Below the pieces are notes generated by a model. That model saw nothing but the letters and a program-made list of their open reading frames with translations. It was not told where the DNA came from and did no database searches. DNA of 64,000 bases. Origin: Oxytricha trifallax (lineage: Eukaryota; Ciliophora; Spirotrichea; Sporadotrichida; Oxytrichidae). Made by a program: the position numbers and the translations under genes. Shown in pieces: positions 10,979 through 23,645 of the stretch. The DNA lies in assembly GCA_000711775.1 (NCBI GenBank), contig ARYC01000469.1, positions 62,001-126,000 of the forward strand, given 5' to 3'. Position 1 is the first letter of the stretch. Every line of letters starts with the position of its first letter.

Positions 10979-13651
10979 TCACTAGTTAAGTGCTCTTTTG
11001 TTCTCCTCCAGCAATTTCTTAATTTCTTCATTCATTTTATCGTTTTGCATGTCATTGATGTTAAATTCATCAACTCCTGCGTAGTCTGACATCAACCCCT
11101 ATGATGAATAGTGAGCATGGGCTGTCACCTGTGATCGTCTATTTTGACTTAATTTTTATTGTGAGATACTCCCACCGCCTACTAAGTTTTTCATGGTGCT
11201 GCCAAGACCAGCTTCTCCGCTGCCTATTCCTCCATTATTACCATAAAAATTCGAGTATATTTATAACTAATCACTCAAAATCCATCAATGAGTAATCATA
11301 ATAGATCATAGAATTACTCTAATTGTTCACAATATTCTCTCTTTCTGCAGCCATGTACATTTCATATTTGGCTACTCTCTCAGCCAAAGTTTGCAGACTG
11401 TTATTTGCCTATTTTAGCTTGTTTTTGTACTAATGATACTTAGATTTGTAACTTTCAATTTGCCTGGATGTCTCTATTCTTTGCTTCTCATTTTAGGTAC
11501 CCCAAAATATATAATCTTATTATTTTAAATCACTGCACTTGTCTTATTATATTTTTTATAGGTAATAAGCTCTTGTATTCTAACTTGCATTTCAGCTCTC
11601 TCTTTGTTTCTAATTGATATTTCTTGATCAAATCCCAATAAAGCACAAATAATATGGTACTTTTCTCTATGTATAGTTATAATAAAATCCCTCATTAAAT
11701 CTATTAACTTCTTGTTAAGCGACTTGCAGACTTCTCTCTAAGTGATCCTTGTCATTTTTTAGAGAATATAATTGTGACATAGCTTCTCTGTATTTTTCCT
11801 GCAATTTTTTCAATTCTGATTCGTACTGCTCCTGTTCTATGCGTTTTTACTCAAATTGTCTCCTATATGCTTCATACTCAACTTAAAGTTTGTAATTAAA
11901 GTTTCAATGATAAAACTTAATATTGCAATTGTTATATCTTCATAATAATTATGACAAACTTAGACTTCTTGAAGCTTAGCCAAGCTCATACGCTTTTCTT
12001 CTTGTACAATTCTATATTCTCTCTGTATTCTTTCAAATTCACTTTAAGCTTTCTCTAAATCACTTCTCTTTGTTGATTCGATATCCAATATTTGTCTTTA
12101 TAACACTTCAATTTCCTTCTATAGCTTAATATAGTTTATTGACATTAAAACATCAATTTATTAATTAACAAATTAGCTTAGACTTATCTTTCCTCTCTCT
12201 GATGTGAAACTCCTTCTCTTCTTCTTATAGTCTCTTAACCAAATGCTGTTGTTACATGTCACTCTACCTCAAATCTTCCTTAAGTTAAGTCACTTGCTTA
12301 CATATAGTGTCTATGAGAGCATCTTTTTCTCTCAAAACAGAGTCTAGCTTATTTTTCTCAAGATGAGTGTTAGAAATCTCTCCTTGTTTCTTTTCTACTT
12401 TCAACATAAGTTTTTGCTTTTCCTCTTCTACACAGTTAATTCATTAAAAATTTTAAAATCTAGATTTCATTAATCAATGCAATTAATCCCAATACCCAAT
12501 AAATTTTAATAACAGTTGAGCTTGAAAGCGACTCTATCAAGTTCACTTTAGATCTATCTCTTTTGATTTCTCTCTTCCTCCAAATCCTTGGTGTATTGAA
12601 TGACCAATTCGTTTTTCTCCAATTTGGCCAGATCCCGCTCTCTTCTCAAATCACTGGAGTCAGTCAGCATCTCTGTAATTCTTCTCTTGTTTTCGTCTAA
12701 ATCTCTTCGAAGTTGTCTGATCAACTCTCTGTCTCTCTTGTCATCTGCTCTGCTTTGTAAAGCTTAATTTTCAAGCATCATTTCGTGAATTTCTTGCTTG
12801 TGCTTATCCTTCATATCGATTACTTTTAAATTTACTCTGAATAAGCCATCAAATATAATTCTCTAGCTTGAATGATTAGGGTCTATTAATGTAATGAATA
12901 AATTAACTTCCTTTTCATGTTCATGTCTGTTGGAGTCTAGCTAGGTCTTTAAAATCTCAACTTATCTCTTCATTTCATAATACTGTTCGCTTAATCTTTC
13001 GTTGTCTTGCTGCTTTTAGTCAAGCTCTATTCTGTGTCTTCCCTCTATATCCTTCTAAATTTTCATTGAAAAAATAAGACACCATTTAATTCTTTACTTT
13101 AATTTGCAAATAACAAGAAATATATAATTTTTTTTATTTTAATGAGTGAAATATTTAACGAATAAATTTTCATTCTCATGATGTCACTGTCTATGGGAAG
13201 TGACATTTTGGCTTGCATTTGCTCAATATCTCTCTGTCTTGCATCAATAGTACGTTTCATGTCGCTCACTCTCTGCTCGTGAGTGATTTCCAGGTCTCTT
13301 CTAGCTTAATGTTCCTCCCCCAATCGCTTCTTGAAATCGTTGTTCTGGGAGATCATCTGCTCATAATGAGCTTTAAAGTCAAGGTGCAGAGCATTAATCT
13401 GGTCTTTTTCAACTAAAAAAATCAATGTTAGGTTATAAAATTATGAACAGTCGAATATTAATAGTTAAATTTTGATATAAATATAGAACCATAATAATGA
13501 TTTGGATTTATTTTAAGGAAGATTATCAATGATGTAAAAGATCAAATTTTCGAAACTTACTAAGAGTAATTTCTAGTTATTTCTCAAGAAAAGCCAATGC
13601 CTTAATAAGGTTTTCGTTTTCTTCTCGCATAGATTGAAATAATGGATCCAT
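10979..13651 (-). CDS. Coiled-coil protein resembling CEP83/CCDC41
   Basis: Start MDPLFQSMREENENLIKALA at 13651. Exons follow at about 13410-13170 (FKAHYEQMISQNNDFKKRLG, then MSLPIDSDIMRMKI), 13060-12910 (IQKDIEGRHRIELDQKQQ), 12830-12540 (VIDMKDKHKQEIHEMMLENQ), 12430-12190, 12120-11960, 11880-11700, and a C-terminal part at 11290-10981 with a Gly-rich linker (NFYGNNGGIGSGEAGLG) and MSDYAGVDEFNINDMQNDK. TGA is at 10979-10981. Almost all of the roughly 700 residues are heptad-like helix. The block around SDIMRMKIQKDIE resembles the CEP83 stretch around QKLELLRAQIQQELE, and overall length is similar; CEP83 anchors distal appendages of centrioles. This match is from memory and coiled coils mislead easily, so the name is a suggestion. 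Confidence 0.6.
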
Positions 13652-14025
13652 TTTATTTAGTTTCTTGCTAATTTAATTGTTATAATTTGAATTTAAAATG
13701 TTACTACTTTATCATTGAATTAACTTTAATAATTACTTGTAAATTTTTATCATTAATTCGTTTATATTTTATTGTTAAAATTTAATTTTAATCTTAATTT
13801 CATTAACATGGGTTAGCTAGCATGCTCGAGTTGCTGTAATAAGCGAGATTTGCTGAATTAAGGGGTTTTTATCTTTCATTATGGGGCTTCTAATCCGGAA
13901 AGTTTATCATAAAAATTGGGGTGCTCGCCTTAAGACATTATCAACCGTGCAACTCCCTGTGTTCTAAAATAATCTATTTTTATATTATATTATAAAACCT
14001 AGTATATATTATAAGGGAAAATGCG
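13652..14025. other. Divergent intergenic region
   Basis: About 370 bp between divergently transcribed genes. The first 150 bp are AT-rich; 13800-13970 is of more balanced composition (for example ATGCTCGAGTTGCTG) but I find no protein or RNA match. Confidence 0.5.
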
Positions 14026-14811
14026 ATGGTGTTTGGAGGTAAATCTAAGTAATGGAATGGAAAAAGTACAGCGACTTTGTAAAAATCTTCGAAGCATAGC
14101 GTGCGTGGTTTTTGCATATAGCATGATGAAAAAGAATTATCTGTTCTAAATACATTTGTAAATTGAATATATAGTTAGTATTTTGCAAATATAAACCCCT
14201 AAACCCTCATATGATAATCTAAATGAAATCTAGTAAATACATTCGAAGGATATCCATTAGTTCACGATAGAATTGATGTATTAGTAACAGAAGTGGATAA
14301 ATATTCAGATTTATAGAGATAAGGCTATGCAACTTTTAAGGAAGCAGAAAATAACATAAATTAAATTACAAGTGGAGAGTAATCTGACTACCTCCCTCAC
14401 GAAGATACATTCTAATAAATGGTTTATTCAATTCTTAGATTTAGTAAAATATTAATCAGTGATTGCCTCTGAAGAAATAGTTTATAGCCTAGGCATTTGT
14501 AAGGCGAGGAGCGACTGTAAAGTAATTCAACTACCCAGATAAGATATATCTCATCGAATGTTGCAAGAACACTTTCACTTTAATTTGATTTAATTGACAT
14601 GCATAAGAAAATTCAAATTGTTCATTAAAAAAATATTCATTAATTAAAGCTTTATATCACTTATTTGACTTTGAAAGGGGATGATTTGAGGGCAGTCAAG
14701 GATTTTGTTATAGAAATACGAAAAGTCGACTCAAATAAGTGCTTAGATGAATTTAGGTACCCTATAATTCGTCAGCAAGCAGGAGGTCTAGGCTCCACAA
14801 CACCCCAATGA
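14026..14811 (+). CDS. Hypothetical protein, about 200 residues
   Basis: Not recognised. Start MVFGGKSKQWNGKS at 14026 in an exon reading CIQHDEKELSVLNTF before a GTAAAT donor at about 14157. The next exon (about 14235-14458) reads NTFEGYPLVHDRIDVLVTEV, KYSDLQRQGYATFKEAENN and FQQMVYSILRFSKILI. A further block (about 14480-14580) reads YSLGICKARSDCKVIQLP, and the last exon (about 14680-14811) reads DDLRAVKDFVIEIRKVDSNK and ends ROQ-like IIRQQAGGLGSTTPQ with TGA 14809-14811. Internal exon edges between 14458 and 14680 are approximate. Mixed alpha/beta composition with conserved-looking hydrophobic pattern suggests a folded cytosolic protein. Confidence 0.6.
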
Positions 14812-15281
14812 TATTAGAAAAAAGTTGTGTTATAAGGCATTTAAATGAGTATTTGCACTTTTGGAATGAATAATAAAAACTAATGTAAATTATAGACTGA
14901 TTAACTTAAATTACCTTTTGCTAAATTTTTAATTTATATAAGAAACTAAGTTTTGACTTAGGAGTTAATATTGCAACTTGCATTTTGAAAATAAATTCTG
15001 CTAAATAATTAATAAGTATTAAAATCTATATTGTTTAAGCAATAATTTAAATAATTCATAAATAACATAGATGGAAGTAAGTATCAATAATTGTTACGCA
15101 TCATCTCAACTTCATATTCATACTTATTATTTGTGGACTGTTTTATTTTTTTGTTGTTTATCATTATCTTTAACAAGAATTGTACAAAGTTTCTTTAATC
15201 AAAATAGAATCAGTGACCCCCCAAAACCCTTATATTTTAATTATTTGTGCTTAGAATAATAGCAACAAAGACAACATTAAA
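14812..15281. other. AT-rich intergenic region
   Basis: About 470 bp, AT-rich. Contains the telomere-like run GACCCCCCAAAACCC near 15216-15230, a degenerate C4A4 match; otherwise nothing recognisable. Confidence 0.5.
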
Positions 15282-15614
15282 ATGCAAACAGCAAAGACTA
15301 TGCAGTTCATGAGAGAACGTGTTATTGACGTCGATGAGAAGGACAGACAAGTGTGGGCTCTCATTACTGATGTCCCCAAAGTCAAAACTCCTTGGCAATA
15401 TGTTTTTTTTATGCTAGTATTCGTTATTATTCATTATAAATTCAAAAAAGTGAATTTAAAATTGAAAATCTTTTATTTAAATCACATAAAAAACAATTAT
15501 AGACAGGTAATCATTCAACTGTATTGTAGTGGAGATATTGCTGAAAATATATATTTTGGCGAACTTTTTTATAGATATGAAAAAAATATCCCATTATAAT
15601 TTTAATAACAATGA
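15282..15614 (+). CDS. Small hypothetical protein
   Basis: Not recognised. Start MQTAKTMQFMRERVIDVDEK at 15282; the codon use and balanced base composition of 15282-15395 (to ITDVPKVKTPWQY) look coding. An intron from about 15396 (GT..) to 15507 (..AG) would join phase 0 to VIIQLYCSGDIAENIYFG; read without it, the same frame stays open and gives a hydrophobic segment FFMLVFVIIHYKF. TGA is at 15612-15614 because the TAA at 15598 is Gln. Either way the product has fewer than 112 residues. Could be an incomplete gene whose other pieces lie elsewhere. Confidence 0.45.
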
Positions 15615-15920
15615 AGTTTTTTTTTTTAAAAAAAGAATTTCTATTATTATAAGGCATTAAAAATTCTATACCTCCATCATATTTTAATTAGATTATGTAA
15701 TTAAAAAATAATTTAAAAAAAATTTATCTAAAATTGTCATTTATATTTAGTCAAATTTAACAATCGATACCCCCTTTAAATATATATTTACGAATAAAAT
15801 TGAGAAACAATACAGATGGAGATTGACTCTGTTGTGATATGATTTCTAGATATTTAGACTTTAATTTCAACTTAAATGATCATTATATAAAATATTCTCT
15901 CTTTATTGATCATTCAGCCG
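15615..15920. other. AT-rich spacer between convergent genes
   Basis: About 300 bp including a (T)n/(A)n block near 15618-15640. No coding block or structured element seen. Confidence 0.5.
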
Positions 15921-16555
15921 TCATTTTATTTGTTCATCGACGTCCAAATTGATTGCCATTAGGTTGTCCTAGATGTTGTTGTTATTATAATTTAACATAA
16001 TTAAGTAATTAATTGAAATACCCCAAATTACTTAGGCCAGCATTTCTTCTTAGGTCTTATGACACTTTTGGGGTATATTCCCCCCCTATAATAGGCAAAG
16101 TATAAGTTATGAATGTGTTAGTGTAAGTTATTATTGATCACTTCTTGGATTGGTCTTCTCTAGGAAGTTTTGCAATTCAGTTTGGTCTTCCCAGCTCTTT
16201 CTCAGGATAAGCACGCCCCAGTAGATTGAGAAGATCCAGCCGATGAGGATGTATGCGAGGAATAGTTGGAAAACTCCCACCATAAATAATGTCTTACTCC
16301 ATTTCTCGCTGAAGCCACTCACGATCATAGTGCCAAGACCTAAACAACACATAAATATCATTCAATAAATAGCTTAGTAGACAGGGATTCAGGGGGGTTA
16401 GAGGGGTGGTATTGGTAGAGTAATTTAGTTCTTATAGAGTGAGGTATAGCAACGATGTCAAAGTATTGAATAATCAACTTACCTGGAACGATCACATTCA
16501 AGATGAAACAAACATATTCACAATAATTAAGATTGTTTTTACTCTATAAGTCCAT
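15921..16555 (-). CDS. SPEC3/Stum-family small membrane protein
   Basis: Start MDLQSKNNLNYCEYVCF at 16555. Exon 1 ends NVIVP at 16483; an intron at 16341-16482 (GTAAGT..TTTAG) is followed by GLGTMIVSGFSEKWSKTLFM and two hydrophobic helices ending LIGWIFSIYWGVLIL. The NVIVPGLGTM turn, a Gly-rich loop between membrane helices, and the later IGWIFSIYWG match what I know of the SPEC3/Stum family of small two-helix membrane proteins, one member of which (Drosophila Stum) acts in mechanosensing neurons. A cytosolic tail follows (RKSWEDQTELQNFLEKTNPR), probably with one or two more introns, then DNLMAINLDVDEQIK and TGA at 15921-15923. Starts 94 bp from the divergent GRAM-domain gene. Confidence 0.7.
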
Positions 16556-16649
16556 TATCAAATGAATAACGTAATTAATGTGTTAGAATAGGTTTCTGTC
16601 AAATAAATATAACAATTTTATATATCTATTTATACAATTTATCAATAAA

Positions 16650-19600
16650 ATGACTTCCTCTTAAACTTAAGTCCGTGAGTTGTTTTCTCTGCCAAAGAAA
16701 GAAGTGATATTCGATGATTTTGGGTGTGCTTTCAAATCAGGGATCTTACATACAGGTCGTATGTATCTCACTGAGAACTATATATGCTTTTATTCTAGTA
16801 TTCTGGGCATCACATAGAAAGTTATTATTCCCCTTAAATATTATTAAATAGAATTCGGAATAGATAAAAATTGAATAGTAAAAATATGGAAATAATGATA
16901 AGGAACTAATCACTGAGTAGTCCTTATAATAGGATTATTAGAATTTAAAATAAAATTTCCCTTAACGATGTAACCCAAGTAAGCAAAGCCAAATCTCTCG
17001 GTATGATAAGAGCTATAAAGATCTATTCGCAGATACAAGCAGGAAAGTCAAAGACCTATAAATTCTAGAGCTTTTCAGACTGCACAAAGACCTTCAAAAT
17101 TATTCAAAAACTGTGGAGTAATGTGTCCCCACATGCCAAAGAAGTCAATGCCACAAGCGAGGAGGACAACGACAATGATACTATTGATGAGTATCAAAAT
17201 TAATAATAACTTAGCATCTTGAGTGGCTTAAATTTGAGGGAGGATCTATTTCATGGTGTTTATTTGTGATCTTATTAGTCTTTTTTGATTTATTTCTAAC
17301 AAAACCACCTATAAAATTAGAGCAGAGGCACAGAAGTAGCTCAAGTTTAAGGGAATGTTAAAGCGAATGAAGCTTTAAATTCATCGGGTGTGCAATAAAA
17401 TAAGAGCTTTGATATTGGACAAGCTGGTGCAAATCTTAACGCTTCTGTCAATAGCTAATCTGTCCTGGGTTTGGATAATAATATTAATAATGCAGATAAG
17501 GGCTTGGGAAATCAAAACAGAATAAGCATAAACTTAGGCAATATAATCAAAATATTTTTAATATTATGTGCTATTTTTTAATTTTACAAGAATAAATATA
17601 TGTAAATCAATAAAGGGTAACCTTTTTATTTAAAATTAAATTATTTATTTTATTAACTTTAAATTAAATAATTTAATCTAAAAAAATTAAAAATATATGA
17701 AACCAAAAATGCAAAATTTACTTTTACTGTATAAGGTGTTTACAAATTTGAGTATATCAATTATTGAATTTTTTTTATGATAAAAAAACTATAAATTTTT
17801 AACATTTAAATTGCTTTTATAAAATCTAAAATAGTGTTAAAATAATTTAATTCATCAACTAACTAGCAATTTTTATTAAAAAATAAAATAAAAATTTTCG
17901 GCTAAGGTGACAAACACTCACCCCCCTAAGGTGTACTTTTGAAATTGTATTCTGATAGAACTCGACCTCCTGAGTAAAGTTTTCTTAAGAACTAGTCGTA
18001 CGCGGATAATAGTTTATTATATAATTCACTACCTAAGTCAGAAAATCATATATAAAATTTTAAAATTTGGCTTAAAAAATTTTTGACAAAATTTAAAAAA
18101 AAAACATTTTATTTTCCCTTTTCGAATGGTATTTTTATCTTTTAATTAACTTATCATGAAAAATTCAACATTTATCCTAATTTTTAATTTGAAGCAAACT
18201 TATAGTTTAAAAAAATATAATTATATGTAATAGCCTAAAATTTGTAATATTCTAAGATTTAAAAAAAACTATAAGTTTGCTTCAAATTAAAAATTAGGAT
18301 AAATGTTGAATTTTTCATGATAAGTTAATTAAAAGATAAAAATACCATTCGAAAAGGGAAAATAAAATGTTTTTTTTTTAAATTTTGTCAAAAATTTTTT
18401 AAGCCAAATTTTAAAATTTTATATATGATTTTCTGACTTAGGTAGTGAATTATATAATAAACTATTATCCGCGTACGACTAGTTCTTAAGAAAACTTTAC
18501 TCAGGAGGTCGAGTTCTATCAGAATACAATTTCAAAAGTACACCTTAGGGGGGTGAGTGTTTGTCACCTTAGCCAAATTTTCTTATAAAAGTTAAGTTTT
18601 TAATTTATAAAAATCCAAAATAATTAATGATCAATATATTATGCTACAAACAGTTATTTGGATTAAATGTTAATAACAACATAATTTTACAGGATCATGC
18701 AGATGATTTAAGTGCTATAAACAGTAGTAGTGGAGTTAATGATATCTAAGATAGAGATGGTAGGACATTCAGTGCCAAGATTAATGGAATTGCAGGAGCT
18801 AATAATGATATAAAAGATGGGTCAAATGTAAACAGAAAATAAACTGAAGAAGTTAAGTAAAATGGAATAATGGTTGAAAAAGCTTAAGGGCTTGCAGAAA
18901 TTAATGAAAGAAGCAAATCTGGAAGAGATCAGAACAAACCTGATGGTTATATTTTCATTCTTTATAATTCAATCTTCCAATCAAACTTTTTACCACATTA
19001 GTTTATAAAATGGAGTCACTGGGTCATCTTATGAATTTATAACGAAAGATGAGCTTGAACGCTTGCTAGATCCATATCCCATTCCTGAAAATTATTTAGA
19101 GATGGACAAAGTGTGTCTTGCCATGAGTGTCAATGAGTTCTTCAACTAATTCGCTGTTCACTCAGGTCCACATTCTTTTGAGAAATTTTATTTCGAAAGA
19201 GGTGAGCAAAAGATTTCAACTTAGGAATGGAAAATACCAGAGCCTGCTGAGGAGTATGACAGTAAACCCGTTATATAGTCTTCATAGATATCTGTTGAAA
19301 TATAGATCAAAGATAATCCATTCGTCAAGGTTTCTCCAACTACTAAGTACTTTAAGCTTATTGAAAAGAGTGATTGCAAATTACATTTTAAGATCTTGAG
19401 TAAGTGCTCAGGAGTACCTTATTGTGATACTTTTGCTATCGAAGAGGACTTTTTGGCATTAGCTCCCTAACCAGGTGCTAATGTAAATTAATTCAACTTT
19501 AAATACCCAGTCTCATATATAAATCATATTAAATGTATGTGTTGTTCGACTTCTTGCTCAAACCATTTTCTATAAATCAACAATTTTCAAATCTAAAATT

Positions 19601-20125
19601 CTGAGTTCCTCATAAAAGGGCTGTAAAGATGTTTGGGCAGAATGGGTTGAATGGGTTAAAAAGCGTGGCGTAGTCTTTAAAGAAAAGAAACCTCCTCAAG
19701 CTTAAAATAAACTCAAGCATGGTATAGAGAAATCTAGTAAACTCTTTGAAAAGAAAAGCAACGATGAGCAGTCAACAGATTAAAATAAATAGGAGCAGCT
19801 CTCGTAACAAACATTCAAGGCAAAAATGTTGAAAGCCTATGAATAAGCCAAATTGTACACTTTTGAATATAGAATAGAAATCGTATTGGTGTTTATCATA
19901 ATGCTACTGGGTTAGATTATGTCAAAACTTAATAGACTGGATGAGTAAGTAGGCAGGATGTAGAATTTATAGTTGGAATTCATGGAAGCAATCATTAAAA
20001 ATATGAGTTAGCAAGCTGTACAATTGGGAAATATAGGAGTATAAAACGGATTTTAAGGAGTTGACAATAATTCTTTTTAGAACTCAAGCTCAAATACTTA
20101 AAACAATAGTTTTAATTTGGATTGA
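16650..20125 (+). CDS. GRAM-VASt membrane protein (Aster/GRAMD1/Lam-like sterol transfer)
   Basis: Start MTSSQTQVRELFSLPKKEVI at 16650. Residues 1-140 form a GRAM domain: FDDFGCAFKSGILHTGRMYL, TENYICFYSSILG, then after an intron IRAIKIYSQIQAGKSKTYKF and FSDCTKTFKIIQKLW. An Asn/Gln/Ser-rich linker (17320-18950) is split by a non-coding gap holding a palindromic element. A VASt (StAR-like) domain follows at 19040-19660: PENYLEMDKVCLAMSVNEFF, QKISTQEWKIPEPAEEYDS, SGVPYCDTFAIEEDF, DVWAEWVEWVKKRG. A single membrane helix IEIVLVFIIMLLGQIM lies near the C terminus and TGA is at 20123-20125. This order matches GRAMD1/Aster and yeast Lam proteins, which sit in the ER at membrane contact sites and move sterol from the plasma membrane. 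Intron edges in the linker are approximate. Confidence 0.85.
17900..18574. mobile_element. 675-bp palindromic MITE, family B, with 8-bp target duplication
   Basis: Arms of about 309 bp are essentially identical as inverted repeats around a loop of about 57 bp. Ends are GGCTAAGGTGACAAACAC and its complement; the 8-bp flanks are both AAATTTTC (17892-17899 and 18575-18582). An 8-bp duplication is typical of hAT-type and some other cut-and-paste elements. No protein is encoded. It lies within a non-coding gap (about 17530-18690) of the GRAM-VASt gene, so it must be lost by DNA elimination or splicing. The lack of differences between arms implies recent insertion or active correction. Confidence 0.9.
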
Positions 20126-20332
20126 TTAAGAACTCCTCAAAAAAGCTAAATCAAAAAGCTTTTAGTCCAAAAGATGCTAACTTCACATAGATCAAATCAA
20201 ATTATTTAATTTATTATTTTGTAGAATTACCTTGAAATTATTATCACTTATCAGAAATGCAGTAATATGCCTTGTATAAAACTTTTAAGAAATTAAATAA
20301 CGACATTATAATTTAAAGAATCCTTTCAAATT

Positions 20333-23300
20333 TCACTTTAGCGATGGCAAACTGAGAAGATTTTACTATCTAGCTGTTAATGGTGACTCTTAGCTGCTTT
20401 AAACCGTTAAACTTAATTTTTCCATAAAAGTGGAATCCATCCGCTAAGTATTATATTTAACTAGTTAACTCTTTTCGATTAAGATGCTTTTTATAATTTA
20501 TTAATTTACTAAGTAGCATTTAAAGGATGCATAGTAATACCCAATTAATCTTAATTGTTCGATAAATGAGGATTAAGATTTAAAACAAACAAATAAAACT
20601 TTTCTTTAAATTATTGAAAATTAGGCAAATTTTAAATTATCTAAAATAAATTTTAATGGACTAATAATTATATTAATAAATTTTAGAAGAAATTATAATT
20701 TTCATATATTACTTTCTTATTCTCAATCATATTGTATTTATACAAGAGAAGTTTAGCATTGGAAAAAGCGAATGTTTTATTGATATTTGAGTTAAGATTA
20801 ATTGGGGATTATTCATTTAATGTAACATTTGTCAAGGGGTTTAGCATCCCTAAAGCTTGATATCTATTCGTGTTTCTAATTCTATAAGAAAGACAATTAA
20901 GAACACACATAGAATTTATAAATTTTATTGTTTTACTTACAAGGATTTGGCAATCATAGGTTGTTTATGATGAGATAGATTTCTATCTTTCTAGCTAGAT
21001 TTCTTAGTCCTAGATGTCGACAAACTCATCGTAATGTATTTCTCAAGTTGTTAACTGGGCAGTAGGTCCCTATCAATTTTAAGAGGGGAATTTGCGACAG
21101 GACTCTACATTTGAGATACACTCTCGATTTTTTAAAGCGTGTTGTCCCTTAACTTATACTTTCGAAGTGCTAAATCAGCTACTTAATCCATTTTAGGAAA
21201 TTCCATGACTAAATGCTTGCCGTGCTCTTAGAGCTACTTTAACTCTGGCGGTAGAATTAAATCCTCGTTGTTTATGTTTTCTGGATCAAACTAGTTTATC
21301 CATTTACAAACATTTATAGCTTGTGAGAGCACAAACATCTTTTTCTGTTCCTTGGTTTTCTAATTTTCTTATGGACTATTTGAGGGATTCATCAAAAGTT
21401 TAAGTAGCTCTATAAACAAGACAATTTAATGACAAATTTGTTTATGCAAGATATCGATTGACTTTAAAGCCTGCTCGACATCTAATTTATTGCTTTTGAC
21501 TTGCATTACTTTATCAAGCTCTTATTTATCAACTTTTTATATCAAAATTTTCCTAAGTTCATTGTTGTCCAGACCTATGCCTGAACCTATATTGCTTATA
21601 CTTGTCCCACTCTAAGAACCAGCACCACCCCCAAAAGAATTTTATAGTTGAGATTTTAATTAAGTTGTGGCTCTTCTCACGGCTGAATGTATATCTTTAT
21701 TTATGTTTTCAGTTATGATTTACAAATTATCTCTCATCTCTTTGGTTTCTTCGAAAAGCTTTTGTAGCTTTTATTCATGTTCAGAGTAGCTTTCATCGTA
21801 AGGTTTATTTTTCACATAATTAGCAGCCATAGTCTCATATACTTCTTTAATTGCCATTTTATTTGCTTTTTCAAGTAGAACTTCATCGTATCTTCTAATC
21901 ATTTCTTTAGATTGATCATAATCTCTGCTCATTTGTTTAATATTAAACAAAAATTTCTTCCAATATAAACAATAGCTAAATTTAAATATTACATATCATT
22001 TCCATCATTTTACTTTCAAAACTAGATAGAGGAGGCATAACTTTATTGTATAAATCCTTAAGATCTTAGTAGCTACAATAATTGACAAAATTCTCCCAGA
22101 CCTTTTTTATTTCAGTATTTTCAGCTTTCTTAGGCAGTGTGTTTTGTAAACATGCCCCTAAATGGCTATAATTATCATAATATTAATATGTATTTTAAAA
22201 GTTTACTGACTTTAGTTCATGCTAAGTTCTCTTCTATTTCTAATCCAGTTGATTGATATCAGCCTATATTTGCACTATAACTGCCTCGTTTTTCTCTTGA
22301 AATTCAGCTGAATTACTTAATGTTTAAAAAGTGTGATTAGTGTGTTACTTCACATCCTCTATAAGTCTCTCTACCTCCCCCTTTTAGAAGTACAACTCCT
22401 CCAAGTCTTTATCTAGTTCTTTGAATTCGTCAGCTACATCGTTCTTGAAAGTGTTGAACCTGTTTATGGGAGTGTACTAAATCATAAGGTTGTTCAGTTC
22501 TGTGATTTCATCTTTTGTTGCGAAGTTACCCTTCACGAAAGTTGTGGTGGACTTTTGTTCGAGAGTTAGGATGATTTCATTTAGGTTTTGTTAGAGGCTT
22601 TGGATTTCATCTCCTTATAGATTTATTGATCTCATAGATGAAATCTCAAATTCTTAATAGAAAATAGACAAAATACATGATATTTACAGCAATTTTATGA
22701 TAAAATCAAAGTGCTAGTAATTTTTAAATTGAAATAAATAAATTATTGCTAAATTCTTAAATATACTTCTTTAGCCCTTCGTTTTCACTCTTTACCTACA
22801 CAAGCTATTCTTCATAGTTTTATTATATTTTCCCAAAATCAGATCTATCCATAAACATCTTCTAAATTTAATCCATCATTTTCTCTTCCAATATACTTTT
22901 AACTTAATTTGCTAATCCCTCAACTATTGATGAATTCTCTTGTGATTTTTCAATATTTTTATATCGAGTAAATTTAATGTAGTATTTTGCAATGTCATAT
23001 TTTGAATAAATTAAATAAAAATAGATTTAAACATTTACAGTTCATCCAGAGCAGACAACCGCTTCTAGTAGGATTGTATTTATTTTTCATAAGAATTTAG
23101 TTTTTACATGGCATCCCTAGATTAATCATACATCTATATAAAAAGATTAATCGGTAATTTGACAAATAAAAAATCCATTAAAAAAACAAGATAGTTACAG
23201 ATCTTTTATAGTCATTTGGACAGATTAGATTTATTTGTTCTCTGGGTATGATGAGAAAATTAAAATATTTTATGATTAGAAACTTACTCTATCTTCAAGA

Positions 23301-23413
23301 TCTCTCATGCTCTCTTTTAACTTAGCTATCACTTAAGGGTCTTCGATAGATTAATTAACAGGAGAAGAAACTTCTTAAATTAAAGCAATGTCCTGGGAAT
23401 TTTAGGATTCCAT
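20333..23413 (-). CDS. Large coiled-coil protein
   Basis: Not recognised. Start MESQNSQDIALIQEVSSPVN at 23413, exon ending at a GTAAGTTT donor near 23287. Coding blocks follow at 23131-23041 (SRDAMQKLNSYEKQIQSYQK), 22975-22780, 22620-22210 (MRSINLQGDEIQSLQQNLNE, FATKDEITELNNLMIQYTP), 22160-22000, 21950-20945 (one long exon: YDESYSEHEQKLQKLFEETK through GGGAGSQSGTSISNIGSG, then LSQAINVCKWINQFDPENIN and LSTSRTKKSSQKDRN), 20885-20750, 20600-20480 and a Ser/Gln-rich end (LSLTVQSSQESPLTARQQN) with TGA at 20333-20335. About 900-1000 residues, mostly charged helix with a helical globular-looking block near 21450-21250. Probably a cytoskeletal or ciliary structural protein, from composition alone. 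Confidence 0.65.
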
Positions 23414-23645
23414 ACAATAAAGTTAATAAAAAAGATAAATTATAATTAGAATAATTCTTTTTATTTATTTAAATATAATATAGAGTTATATATTAGTTTG
23501 ACAATTTAATTAATTACTTGGTTATATAAGTTTTAGAGCTAATGAAAATTCAGAAAATATTGAATAAATTATGTGTTTATGTATTATTTTATGAACATGT
23601 TTGAATTAATTTCAATAAAAACTCATTATATTTATTTCAACCTAC

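Noticed and set aside
14026..14670. Single long plus-strand frame of about 210 codons starting at 14022
   Set aside because: It overlaps spliced exons whose protein is far more regular (NTFEGYPLVHDRIDVLV and others); the long frame has low-complexity sequence over the introns.
20251..20445. Minus-strand frame GFHFYGKIKFNGLKQLRV ending at 20251
   Set aside because: The alternative frame over the same bases joins by splicing to the upstream exon and gives a Ser/Gln-rich end with TGA at 20333; it fits the gene better.
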